This document shows, piece after piece, positions 31,996 to 43,657 of a stretch of DNA of 64,000 nt. The DNA lies in the NCBI GenBank assembly GCA_035048495.1, contig CM068553.1:22197190-22261189 (forward strand). The letters run 5' to 3'. The notes beneath the pieces are model-generated. The model searched no databases and was not told the DNA's origin. It worked only from the letters and a program-made list of their open reading frames with translations. The DNA comes from Euptelea pleiosperma. Taxonomy: Eukaryota; Streptophyta; Magnoliopsida; Ranunculales; Eupteleaceae. A program made the translations under genes and the position numbers. Each line of letters begins with the position of its first letter. Position 1 is the stretch's first letter.

Positions 31996-34102
31996 AAAAA
32001 ATATTTAAATTATAAAAATACAACGAAAATGATAAAGAACATAGTCATCCGTTATAGGCACAAAATAGACCATGACCAAACCCATCATGGTGGCCCAAAA
32101 TAAAACTCAACCCAATAAGAATAAAGTAAATATAATTGAAATTAATTTATAATGAGTATCAACCATTACCTAATAAAAGAAAAATAAACTCTTGAAGAAA
32201 AACAAATATAGGATGGATCAAACACACTTACCTTAAGGTTTTTTGAACTTTAATGAAAATCAAAAGTTTCTTCAAATTTAAAAGTCGTCGGATCGTCCTC
32301 TCCTAGGAGTATATTCTTCTAATCGGAGTTCCCGTCAATTCTCCCTTCTTGCTCAAGTGCGATCGGTGTCCGGATGAAGGTTTAATAGAGCTTTCTCTAT
32401 TCTTCAATAGTGTTGGGTTTTGTGAAAGCTTCTAAAGCTTTAGGGTTTTCATAAATAGGTTTAGGGAAGGATTATGGTTTCTATTTTGTTGAAATTCGTA
32501 ACTATTAAAGGAATGACTTTTTCAACCCTCAAAAACTTATATTTTACACTACTAATGGGTTAGAAATGGGCCCAAGACCCATATATAGCAACTAGGCTCA
32601 ATTAAGATTATTATTAAGCCCAAAAGGCTTCTAGATTGACCATACGGGCCCACCCAATAATCATAACATAAATAATTATAAATTAATTCAATCAAACTAT
32701 ATTATATAATTTAAAAGTCCATACAAGAAGGTATTGACACATGTCACACACACAAATCATAAAAACGTTCAAAATCCTAGAAAAGTGTCAAATGACATTG
32801 GAATGACCCGAAAGTGATTTGCGGGTCTCACGCTTATTAAATAAATAAAATATAATTAAATATTATTTTTAAAAAATATGCGAATGGTAGGAAGTTCAAA
32901 AATTATAAAAATATTATTTTTGTCAAAATCTCCCAAAATCTTCGACTAGAGTTTTTATGTCTCAGAAAAGCTTCCAAATTTCATAGGTAAGTTGATAAAG
33001 ATAAAATAGGAATATTTTTGGAGTCTCGGGCCCACAAAATAATTTTTTTATAAAAGTTTTGGAATGTTAGCTGGGGAAAGAAAAAGTCCCCTGCAAATTA
33101 TGGTTCATTATATTTAGTAAGAAATTTAGCCCTAAAGAGCGAGTTTCAAAAATAGCAGGTTTTTCAAAATTGTTAGAATTAAACTAAATTAAATACACAT
33201 ACTCAAGCATGATATTAAGCAATAAAAATAATAATAGAAGTTCGAAAAAGGTTTAGATTTGCATTATTAGGTGAATTTACCATAATACCCTAGAACGAAA
33301 GTTCAGGGTATTACATAATAACTTTATTAATCATTAAAAATTCTTACAAGAATTAAACCAAACTTGAACTACAACTAGAAAGCAATTAAAGAGAGATGAG
33401 AGATAGAGAGAGAAACCTTGGAGAGATAGAGAGAGAAAGTAAATATAGAAGAGATGAATAGAGAGAGGAAGATAAAACCTAGAGAGGGAAAGTGGAAGAG
33501 AGAGAGAAATAGGTTAGAGAGAGAAAGTAAGTAGAGAAAGAGATTTTTAGAAAGCCTAGAGAGAGAAAGAGAAGAAGAAGAGAGTTAGAGAGAGAAAAGA
33601 GGAGAATAGAGATTTACCACTTGATCTTACTGAGGGAGTCATCAAGTGAGAATGAAGATCAACTTTGTAGCATGCTGGGATGAGCCTCGGAGGTGGAAGC
33701 AAGCTGGAGATGAGGGCAACAAGTAGGAGCCCGAAAAGGGTGCACTGGAGGACGTGGAATTGCTGCTGGTGGAGAAGGATGGAAACCAGTCCGTTGTGTC
33801 TAAGGAGATGGCCAGAGTGTTGTTGTACTGGTGGAGAGGGGGAGCGCTGACATGGAGGCACCGTGGTGGATTGCAGGGGGCAACATGCTGGAGAGAGGAT
33901 GGAGAGGTCCGAGAAGGAAAGGGTGGAAAGAGAAAGGTTGTGCCCGGAGAAGAAGATGACGGCCTGCAAGAGTTGCAGGTCATGATGTGGTGGCTGGCTT
34001 GCTGGTTTGGCTTGGTTGTGCAAGGATGCACAGTGGTGTTGCAGGACCATGGAGATCGCCCCCAAAAGAAGGTGCACAGTCCGGCAAGGAGGGGATGAAC
34101 CG

Positions 34103-34130
34103 ACCGGAGTTGCAGACCTGCAACTCCGAT
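34103..34130. repeat. LTR palindrome, LTR C
   Basis: ACCGGAGTTGCAG, two bases (AC), then CTGCAACTCCGAT. One mismatch in the outer arm; the inner pairing is intact. Confidence 0.75.
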
Positions 34131-34592
34131 AAAGAGAGAAGAAAGAAGAAGAAGAAGAAGAAGAAGAAGAAGAAGAAGAGGGGGAGGCGCACCACTAGCT
34201 CGCCGGTCGGAGTTGTCGGAGAAGAAAGGAGGAAGAGGAAGGAAGAAGAGAGAAGAGGAAAAGGGAGAAGAGAGGGGCGACATGTAGGGTTTCCCATTTT
34301 TAAAGGGAGAAACCCTGAGAAACCCACGGTTTGTAAAAAAAGATTTTTTTTTTATTATTATTTTTTTATTTTGAGGAATGATAAGTGGGTTGCGGGCTCG
34401 AGCTCGGGCTCGTGGGCCGTTTGGCCATGAGGTTGATTGACCACTGGGCCAAGAGATGATGCCACGTATCGGCTAATGGGAATGCTAAAAATCATGGGCC
34501 CAGAGTGCATTGGCCATGGGCTAGAAGGTGGGTGAGTAGGATAGTGGGCCACGGGGCTTGATGGATGTGGGCCTCTTACGAGGCCGTGGGTT

Positions 34593-34733
34593 AGGGTGCG
34601 TTTGGTCGCCAGGGGAGAAAAATGCATTTTTTCCTCAAAATACCAATCAAGGAAAAATGCATTTTTCTTTCCTCGGAGATCGAGCTCTGCGCTCTCATCT
34701 ACAATCAACCATCTGATCAAACGCGCTCTAGGG
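34593..34733. mobile_element. Possible small MITE in LTR C
   Basis: About 135 bp are bounded by AGGGTGCGTTTGGTCG and CTGATCAAACGCGCTCT, imperfect inverted repeats of the kind seen in small hAT-like MITEs. An internal inverted pair (AAAAATGCATTTTT and GGAAAAATGCATTTTTC) is also visible. No target duplication was identified. Confidence 0.4.
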
Positions 34734-35502
34734 ATTGAGATTTTACAATGGAGATCGTATGGGTGATAAGATGAGTGATTGAATGATCGGTGGACGATCG
34801 GAAGGTCGGATGCATAGAATGGATAAATCAGATGGCGATTGAATTGTGGATTTGATGGATAATGGTGATAGGTCAAGGAGAGAGTCGATTAGAGCTAGGA
34901 GAGAGAAAATTAAGATTTAGAGAGAGGAAGGAGAATTAGGGGAGATGAGAGAGAAAATATCAGAAAATAGAGAAAAAATCATTGGCAAAGGGTCTGGAAC
35001 CCTGGTCTTCACTGTGTCCCTCCTCACGCTTCACCAGTTGAGCAAACCATCATTCCTTGTCCATTCATGCGGCTTTAAATGCTTTGGTCCGTCTCTTTGT
35101 CATTGGCTCTCCCGTTCTCTTCATTCTTTGAGGCTGACTCTTCGGTCCTCTTGTTCAGCCCGTATTTGGCCCATATCTTCTAGTCGTAGCCCGTGGGCTC
35201 TTTAAGCTTTGATAATGGGCTTTCATGATCGATGTGGGCCTGCAAGTCTCAAGAATCATCCACTCAGGGTTTCCTACGACAGAAGAAGAGCGTAATGAGA
35301 CTTAATCAGAATAGTTTTATATCTAGACTTTTGAAAATGTGTTTAATGCATGCCAATATACCATTTCGTCAAGAAAAGTGCGTTTTACGCAACAAAAAAG
35401 ACTCTTACGTAGAAAAGTGGATAAATAGAATAATTTTACGTAGGAGAGTGTGATAACGCTAAAAGGATAATTGCTTAAATTAAGTACTTTTGAGCGAATA
35501 TC

Positions 35503-36613
35503 ACAACCCCCAACCAGCATATTGCGAATATCACAACCCCCAATCAATTAATGCGAAATAAATGAGCTTAAAAGTGCCCTGCACATGCTGCACACTTTTG
35601 CATATTAGCTCAGGGAAAACATCGTTCGTCAAATTATCGAATAGATGCAAAAAAATTGGTTAGCAAAGAGTTGGGAAGTTTTGGCAAGACTTCAGATGGA
35701 TAATCATGACCTAGAATAGTCAAACTCTGCGTGTGTGCTCAACATTCTCATCATCTTGTAGTAAAGATTTCTAGATCACCTATAAGACTGTATGCCTCGA
35801 CCTCAATTCTTACTTGTAAACCACTCAGAATGGAATCACTCAGGAATGATTTTCTTATTTTCTCTCAATTTATATGTGAGGAGATGTGTTGATATATGAA
35901 AGCAAAGATCTCACATATGTATTATTTGAAGGAGGGACATCTTTAACAGAAGAAGATCACATGATTGGAATATCACTTCACTCGGGAACGTTATATCAAA
36001 CTCTATAGCTTCTCTTTCTCCAATCTCTACATTTTATGATTGTGCTATCCTAGAATCAAGTAAAACTTTTCTGGGTTGTAATGAGGCTTAGGTCTGGGGT
36101 AGAAAAATAAGGATACAGGATTTCAAAGATCTTAAGAGGATATCTATATTTTCTTGTATTTTCCTGTGAGTGTAACACCATTTCTTTTTATTTTCCTTCT
36201 TTCGTACTTTTTTTTCTTTTTCCTAATATTTTTGAAACTGCTCAATTTCTTTTTTTTCTGCTTTTTTTTCATATCTTCTTTCCATATTTTGTTTTCAGCT
36301 TGAATCACTTTCTTTTTCTTTTGATTTTTCTTCTTTACTTTTCTTTTCACGGTACACCCATATCAGTTATTCTTTTATCCATCTCAAAAGTAGGATAGCT
36401 AGTCATATTTCGTAGCTGAACTAGGTTTTAGGTTGATGGGTTTACAAAGAAAAGGCTTTTATAGAAAGGCTTAAGGAGTTTCTAGTAAAGTATAATTCAG
36501 GTGAGTATAAGGCTGAACGGTTCAAAAAATGGCCTAAATCATTTTCTAGGGTGTGCACTATCATGTTTACTATCTTGATTGGATATAGAAAAGGTTCTGT
36601 CGGAGTAATCCAA
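35503..36613 (-). mobile_element. Athila-like internal 3' region next to LTR C (truncated)
   Basis: This is homologous to 12186-13365 of the complete element, starting with a PPT (CAACCCCCAACCA on the plus strand) and ending at AGTAATCCAA (36604-36613), where the Helitron-like end begins. The first 45 bases hold a 31-bp duplication of the LTR/PPT junction. The upstream coding part of this element is absent. Confidence 0.8.
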
Positions 36614-37866
36614 CTAGTGTTTGTCCCGTGCTATGCACGGGTATTCGGGTTTATAAAATAAATTTATTATAAAAATTTAGGTTTTAAAATAACATGTTGT
36701 AATAATGTGTAATTCCAATTGTTGATTACAGAGAGATTTTTGGGAGGAAGTTAAAAAAATTAAAAAAAAACTCATTTTTATTAGAAATATTTTACTTTAT
36801 TTATGATATTTGTTATTTTATGATATTTGTTATTATCGAATAAAATGTTGGGGCATTAACAATCCATTTTAATGAGTAATTGAATTAGGATATATATAAT
36901 CATGCACGCACATCAATCATGCATGTCCATTTGATTATCCAACTAATGAATGGCCTATAGTCCCAAAACCAAATATGATTATGCTTTAGTAATATTTGAA
37001 TTTTTGGATAGATTCTGACTTTTATCGTATATATAAACAAAAGAAATTGGATTGACCAATCCAACTGATCTCCACCCCACAACTGGGTGTAAGAAATGGA
37101 TGTAACTTGAGGACACTTTCTTAAAAGTAGGGACATACAAAAGCGGCTTTTGGAGAACTAATGCCTTAATGAAAAATTAAAAACTAAAGTCAATGAAACT
37201 GTTCAGTTTTCTTAATCCTAACTGGTGAAAGGGGTATGCATTTCTATAAATGGATCCACTCTAGATGAAGGCCTCCTCTTTCTAAGAAGTGTATAATCAA
37301 GCGAACGGACTGCCTGGAGTATCGTTGCTCAAGTTTTAGCTAGATCATGTTCAATCTTCTCCAAACTACTCTTCTCCTACCCATAGAAAACAAAGAAAGC
37401 CAAATTAATACAGAACCAACATCAACCATCAAATAGAAGATCGATTTCAGAGAGAGCCTTCGAAAACTCAGTCTGCGATTGCTTCAAATCACCCCTTGAA
37501 TTTCCTGTTACGATGCCTCCATCACTTTGGCTTTTCTCTGCCTGGACTCCATGACTCGGCTTCTTATAGCAGTAAAGGATATGAAAAGACAGAAATGGTA
37601 TAGACCTTGGTTGGAAAAGAAAATAGAAGACGTTTTGAATTGAAGGATGTTTTGGAATTTAGAATTTTGGATGGAGAGAAGTTAGGAAACAATGAGGTAA
37701 TTAAGGAGAGGGCTATGGAAGAGACGTTTTAATTTAGAAATTTAGGAAACAATGACGTAATTAAGGAGAGGGATGGAGAGGAAGAGACGTTTTTGGAAAT
37801 TTAGGAAACAATGAGGTAATTAAAGAGATGAATAGAGAGGAAGAGACGTTTTAAATAAACACTTAT
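36614..37866 (-). mobile_element. Helitron-like element, 3' end well defined, 5' end uncertain
   Basis: On the minus strand the sequence ends CCCGTGC-ATA-GCACGGG, ACAAACA, CTAG, followed by T: a 7-bp hairpin (36625-36641) a few bases before CTAG (36614-36617), the hallmark of Helitron 3' ends. The intact Athila region has AATCCAATGTTG here, so the break falls between A and T, the usual Helitron target. No Rep/helicase is encoded, so it would be non-autonomous. The 5' end was not found; DNA up to the copia LTR near 37866 may belong to it. Confidence 0.6.
37683..37854. repeat. 60-bp tandem repeat, three units
   Basis: The block AGGAAACAATGAGGTAATTA starts near 37684, 37744 and 37803 and is followed each time by an AGAGG...GAGACGTTTT segment. 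It lies inside the possible Helitron. Confidence 0.8.
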
Positions 37867-38685
37867 TGCTCTTCGAATGGATACTCTAATAAATAAATCT
37901 TTTCTTCTCTCTCTTGAAGTATTGAGTCACTCTGTGTCTCTGTGTGTGTTTAGAGAAGGTATAGAAGGGTTGTATTTATAGAATTCGTGACCCTGAGTCG
38001 TGTAGAACGTGGGATAGTGGAACTAAGAATTTTGAATCTAAGAAAGACTGAGTTTGTGCTTAGTCCAATCGATTGTACTCTGGGTCCAATCGATTGGCCT
38101 CAATAAATTCCCTGTTCCGTAGGCTCCTATTGATTACATAGAGGTCTCTAATCGATTGGCCTCAAATAAGTTTCTGTCCCGAAGGCTCCAATCGATTTCA
38201 CAGAGTCTCCAATCGATTTGGCTTTAAACAAGTTCTGCCTCACAGATTCTAATCGATTTCACAGTCTCCAATCGATTGGGCTTATAAAATGTTCTGCCTC
38301 GTAGCTTCCAATCGATTTCACAGAGTCCTCTAATTGATCGGACTCTCCCATAAGTCAATTTTTTTACTCAGACTCGGGTCTGTCCAATGACTAGGTTTGA
38401 CCATTATATTTTATTCATTTTAAACCTATTCCTATGGCCACTAAGTCACTTACCTTCCTAATCGAGTGTACATGATCTATAACCGACAAATGGACAGTTA
38501 CTCAAACGACTCCAGTCGTCAACCGTTTGATTCTTGCTGTCTCTGTCTTCTAGTCTTCAAGTAGTCTACGAAGTATGCGTACTATGACATCTCCACACTA
38601 CACTGGTGCTCGTAGGAATGGTTATAAGATTATTTTTATGTCAAACGGAATCTTTGCCAATTTGAATATGAAAATATTCCTTACA
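37866..38685 (-). mobile_element. Copia LTR L, 3'-truncated
   Basis: On the minus strand it begins TGTAAGGAATATTTTCATATTC at 38685, the start shared with LTR K (44760) and LTR J (39165). It contains a dense set of AATCGATT motifs (38060-38345) and a TATAAATACAACC-type TATA region near 37975. It ends at about 37866, where the homologous LTR K has some 740 bp more. Confidence 0.7.
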
Positions 38686-39164
38686 CTAGCCACTTATTTA
38701 AACACTATTTTCAACCCAAAACCCATTATTCAAACCCTAAGTATTTGAGAGAAATTTTAGCTACCCTTGTTGAGAGAAAAATCCAAAGGAGAAGAAGGAA
38801 AAAAAATGAGAAGAAGATACAAACTTACATATTGTTCATAATCAAGGAAGGATTACTCACCCTCTCTTATGGTTCTAGTAGTTTTTAGATTGATTGTCCT
38901 TACATAGATTACTCACCCTTCATGTCTTCTCTCATGTTACTATGCTTGTTTTCATGCTTTTAAAATACACTTTTTATGATTATCACATAGTACTACTATG
39001 CTTTAGGATCATTTTATAATTTTTGACTTCCACGTGAGGATATGTCTTGAAAATCATTCCATGTTGTTTACTTACTCATAAAGCATATTTTTCATATTTT
39101 CACGTAGAATATTTTCCATGCTTTAGGATCATATTTTCACGAGAAGACAATATGATGTAGATTT
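38686..39164. other. AT-rich spacer between copia LTRs
   Basis: There is no gene. The block ATGCTTTAGGATCAT occurs twice (near 38999 and 39119), suggesting a partial duplication of about 120 bp. This may be an older pre-insertion sequence. Confidence 0.4.
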
Positions 39165-40604
39165 CGTAAAGAATATTTTCATATTCTAGTTTTGGAAAAT
39201 ATTCCGTTTGACATAAAATATTCTTGTAACCGTTCCTACGAGCACTAGTGTAGCGTTGAGGATGTCGTGGTACGCATACTTCTCAGACTACGTGAAGACT
39301 AAAAGGCAAAGATCATAAGAATTAAACGATTGACGAATTGAGTCAACTGAGTAACTACAATTTGTCCGTTGAAGATCCTGTCTGCTAGCGTAGGAAGGTA
39401 AGTGACTTAGTGATCATATGAATAGAATCGTAGAAGATAAAATATAATGGTCGTACCTAGTCACAGGACAGATCCATGTCAATACATTGCAAAGAGTCTC
39501 AAATATTGACTAAGGGAAAGTCCAATCGATTGGACATTGTTTACAATTGATTGGATCTCTTTATACAATCGATTGGACCTTATGGGATAGAACTTTTCCA
39601 GAGTACAATCGATTCGACTTTCAGTCTACAATCGATTGGACCAGTTCGATTGATTGGACCCTGTGTATAATCAATTGGACAATTCGGGACAGAACTAAAA
39701 AATAACTGGTTCGTTCTCTTTAATCAGAAATACCTAGAAGGGAGGGGTGATAAGGTATTCAAAAATTAATCTAACCTATCAGAAGTTTACTGGTCAAGGT
39801 AAGGTGATAAAATCGCATGCCTTAGTTGATTGATAAAAGGATTATCACAACCGATTCAAATCAAATATACCTCCATGGTATATTGTCTTCTCGTCGTTTG
39901 ATCTAATCAATACAATTAGCGGAACAACAATCAAACATCGACAAGACAGAGAGTTTTTACGTGGAAACCTTAGCCAAGGAAAAATTACGGGACCACATCT
40001 AGACGAAAAGTATCACTAACTGGAAAGTTAAATGAAATAAAGGTTACCTACGCAGCACCGTTACAAGCAACTTCCAACCTTAGCCAAGGACTACTATCGA
40101 TGCGTCCACGTCCTTTGAATCAATGCTATGAATCTACGCACGCCCTCCCAGCCAAGAAGAATTGTCCGCTTGTTCGGTTTGGTACTCTTTAAACCTACCT
40201 TCGATCAGCCACTCCGATCTTAATTCTCAACTCTCTAGCCTTTGCTGAAGGTGAATGATTTAGTACACCCTGAACCCCAAGTTGCTCAAAAGGTGTTGAG
40301 TTACACTGGTACTCTTAGGCTGCTAGGTCAAGTATCTATGTGGAAGACCTAAGCTGAGTAATGGATCAAGCTATTTGCTTTCATCAAGAATAGAAAAAGC
40401 TCACAAGATATTAATGGGAACTAAAAGTTTTTTGCTTTTCGAATGGACACTCTTGATAAATAAAACTTTCTTCTCTGTATTCCAATGTGTATCCATTAAG
40501 TCTAGAGAGAGGTTATATTTATAGAATTTGTAGCCCATAGTCTTTTAGAAAGTAGGGAAAGTGGAAATTAGAATTTTGGATCTAAAAAGACTCAATCCGC
40601 ATGA

Positions 40605-40800
40605 AGTTCAATCGATTGTACTTTGGCTCCAATCGATTGTACTCTGGGTCCAATCGATTGGTCTTGTACGGATGTGGTTTTCTTTCAAAAATCCAATCGA
40701 TTGTACCAAGTCCAATCGATTGGACTTAAATAAGTTTCCGTCCTATAAGATCCAATTGATTTCACAGAGGTCTCTAATCGATTGGACTTTCCTAGAAGTC
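40605..40800. repeat. AATCGATT palindrome cluster (copia LTRs)
   Basis: The palindrome CAATCGATTG, usually within TCCAATCGATTGGAC or GTACAATCGATTG, recurs about every 20-45 bp. Further clusters lie at 38060-38345, 39515-39690 and, more decayed, 44775-44880. All lie at equivalent positions upstream of the TATA-like site of the copia LTRs, so they are U3 repeats. Confidence 0.8.
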
Positions 40801-40966
40801 AATATTCTTGACTTAGACTTGGATCTGTCAATTGACTATATTTGTCCATTATGTTTTATTCATTTTAAACTCTTCCTATGGCCACTAAGTCACTTACCTT
40901 CCTAAGCAAGCGTATAGGATCTATAACCGACAAATGGGTAGTTACTCAGATGACTCCTGTCGTCAA

Positions 40967-43614
40967 TGAAAGTAGGATTTTTCCGCGTCGTTGGTTACGG
41001 AAACCCTAACTTCAACAAGATTTGTAATATTATCCGATTATCCTGCAAAATTGACAGATTTGTATAGGGATTCGTGTCGGATGTCGATCCGCACTCGGGG
41101 TTAGTTAGCACGCGTAAAGAACATAAAATGATGGACTTTTTGCTTGGAATTGATGGGGTGAGAATGGTGAAGCGATTTAAAACATGCTTAGTGATTTTTA
41201 GAGAGAGAAATTTCCACAAACAACCAAAAACCCAAAAGTAAACTAACAAATGTAAAAATAACAATTTTATTCATCCTCAATGAGTTCTTACAATTCAAAT
41301 TAAATTCAAAAACAATCTAGAAAGCCATAAACAAATTTAATCTAGAGAGAAAAAGATAGGTGGTAGAGAGAGAAACGAACTAGACTTAGAGAAAGAAAAA
41401 GAGATTAGGATCTAGAGAGATTAACTAGAGAGAGAAAAAGAAATTAAGAGATCTAGAGAGTGAGAACTGAGTTTTAGAGAGAGAGAATAGAGAGAGAAAG
41501 AGCTTAAGAGAGAGAATCTTACCCTTGAAACACACCCGGAATGCTCGGTCGAGATCGATCATGATGGATTAGCCCAAGATGGTTGGAACGGCCTAAAGGT
41601 GTGATTGTGATGGTGAGTGGGCAGCAGCCACCATGGAGGGTATGATGCCCTCCTTTGTTTTTTTTTTTTTTTCTTGGTGAAAACGGAGAGAGAAGAAGAG
41701 AGAGGCAGCTATTCAAGAGGGGATTGGTTATGCCATTACCAACACCAGCAACGTGGCTGGAGGGGGATGAAGACGCGATGGAGTACGGGGCGATCATGCA
41801 ACAGGCGGTGCTGGTTTGTGGGGGGCGGACTGTGGTTGGTGTTGCAATTTTGCAACACCAAAAACCGTGAAGAGTAGCAGTTCGGTGGCTGAAAATAGGT
41901 TTTTTCCGCGTCGTTGGTTACGGAAACCCTAACTTCAACATATTTTTAATTGATCCGAGACATTTAACCTGTAAAATGGGCAATTTTGCATAGTGGCTCG
42001 TGTCGGATGTCGATCCGCACTCGGGATTAGTGAACGTGCAGTAAAGAACATAAAATGACAGACTTTCTTCCTAGAAATTGATGAAAATGATGGTGGGGTG
42101 AGAGTGGTGATTGAAATGGTCTTTAAAACATTATTTTGATTGAGATATTATTACCAACTAATTAAAATAAAGAATGGGAAACACATCAAACTCAAATTAT
42201 CAAGTAAACTTCATCATTAATGCATAAACAAACATCCATTAACATTAAACTAGAAAGCAAATAAAAACACAAGAAAGATTTAGAGAGGGAAGAGAGAGAG
42301 AGAGAGAAAGTAGTAAAACCTAGAGAGATAAAGTAAAAAAATGCAAATGTTTTAGAGAGAGAAAGTTACCATTCCCATTCACCAAATGGAGAAGGATCAC
42401 CGCCAAGGGTAGAGGATATGAAGTGAGTTGGAGTTGTTGATCGGGTGTGGAAATTGGCTTAATGGTGAAGCATGGTGACAGAGTGAAGGTGATGTCCAAG
42501 TGTGGAACGGATGGCCGATTGAGGGAGGTCGTGGGGTGGAAATGGTGAAGTTGTTGTTGGTGTTGCATGAGGTGCAACGCACAGCAAACGAGGAAGGGAG
42601 AGGACGAACCTTGAGGAGAAGGATGATGGAGGCTGTCAGGTTCTTACCGTGAAGGAGATGAGGATGCTCCGTGCAGCCACACGGTGGTAGTACGATGTGT
42701 TGCAGGTATGAAGGCAATGAAGAACAAAGACTATGGTGTTCAAACCTACAATACCCGAACCAGGAAATGTGCATGTGGAGGAGGTGGTGCGCATGGCAGC
42801 CAGTAGGTGAAGCGCCTTCAAATGGTTGTGTAGTGCTGAAGACGATATGGTGGAGGAGGTCTGCTGGTTTTCCACGGTGGAGTTGCAGGTGTGTGCTGCG
42901 TGCAGTTGCAGCAAGGGGATGTGCCGGACTCGGTGGTGCAAGGACTGGAGAGATCTGAAGACGTGGTGAGGTCTGGCCGTAGAAGGTAGCAGCGTTGGAG
43001 GAGCAGCAAGCGTTGAAGGCACTCCTTTCCTCCTCTTCTTTTTCTGTTGTGTGGGGCGGCCTGAGATGGAGAACCAGCTTTGCCCAGCCGGTTTCAATGG
43101 TGGAGACGGTGGGTGGAGAAGCACTTGCAGACGACTACCCCTTCTTCTTCTCCTCTCCTTCTTTTTCCCCTTTTTATTTTCTTTTCGGGTTCTCCTTTGA
43201 GAACCGTTTGATGGGGTTAGGAGTTGAGAACGTGAAGGAGCTTGGGAGGCAATCCAGTCCGTGAAGATCACGCCAGGTTTGAGAGTGGAAACGTGGGAGA
43301 GAGGATATGGAAGTGGGGGAGAGAGCGTGCAGGTGTGACCGGCAGACTGGTGATCCAAACTTGCAACCTAATGACGGAGTTGCAGATGGCCGGAGTTCTG
43401 CAACTCCGGCGAGAAAAATAACGAAGAAGATGAATAAGAAGGTGAAGAAGAAGAGGGGAAAATCGCCAAAAACCGAGGAGAAAGAGGGGGCAACGAGTTG
43501 GGGGAGAGAAAGGAGAAGATTTGAGGGGGATTAGGGTTCGAACGAACCCTTCTCCCTCCTCTTATAAAGCTCCCTATTTCCATTAATGGAAATAGGGTAT
43601 TTTTTGAAAATAAA

Positions 43615-43657
<43 letters not shown>

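Larger units (their letters stand above)
29878..33315 (-). mobile_element. Large solo LTR, Tekay/Del-like, inserted in LTR C
   Basis: The left end TGTCACGCCCCG and right end GGGTATTACA are flanked by a perfect 5-bp duplication, TAATA (29873-29877 and 33316-33320). The 3438 bp between encode nothing. On the minus strand it reads TGTAATACCC ... GGGGCGTGACA, a terminal pattern common in long LTRs of plant chromoviruses such as Tekay/Del; that family assignment is inference. No PBS, PPT or pol is present, so it is a solo LTR left by recombination. It contains two internal tandem-repeat arrays. Confidence 0.75.
29559..35502 (-). mobile_element. Athila-like LTR C, complete but split by a solo LTR
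   Basis: It starts TGAAAGTAGAATTTTTCCGCC and ends GAGCGAATATCA at 35502, directly before a PPT. Subtracting the 3438-bp insertion at 29878-33315 and its 5-bp TSD leaves about 2.5 kb, the family length. One palindrome variant lies at 34103-34130, and a GAA tract at about 34145-34180. It is the 3' LTR of a minus-strand element whose internal region follows at 35503-36613. Confidence 0.8.

Noticed and set aside
33556..34430. Several overlapping frames of 115-213 codons
   Set aside because: They overlap on both strands in purine/pyrimidine-biased LTR C sequence, the usual sign of composition-driven frames.
42636..43358. 240-codon frame on the minus strand
   Set aside because: It lies inside LTR E, is not preserved in related LTRs, and has only low-complexity Ser/Pro/His content.
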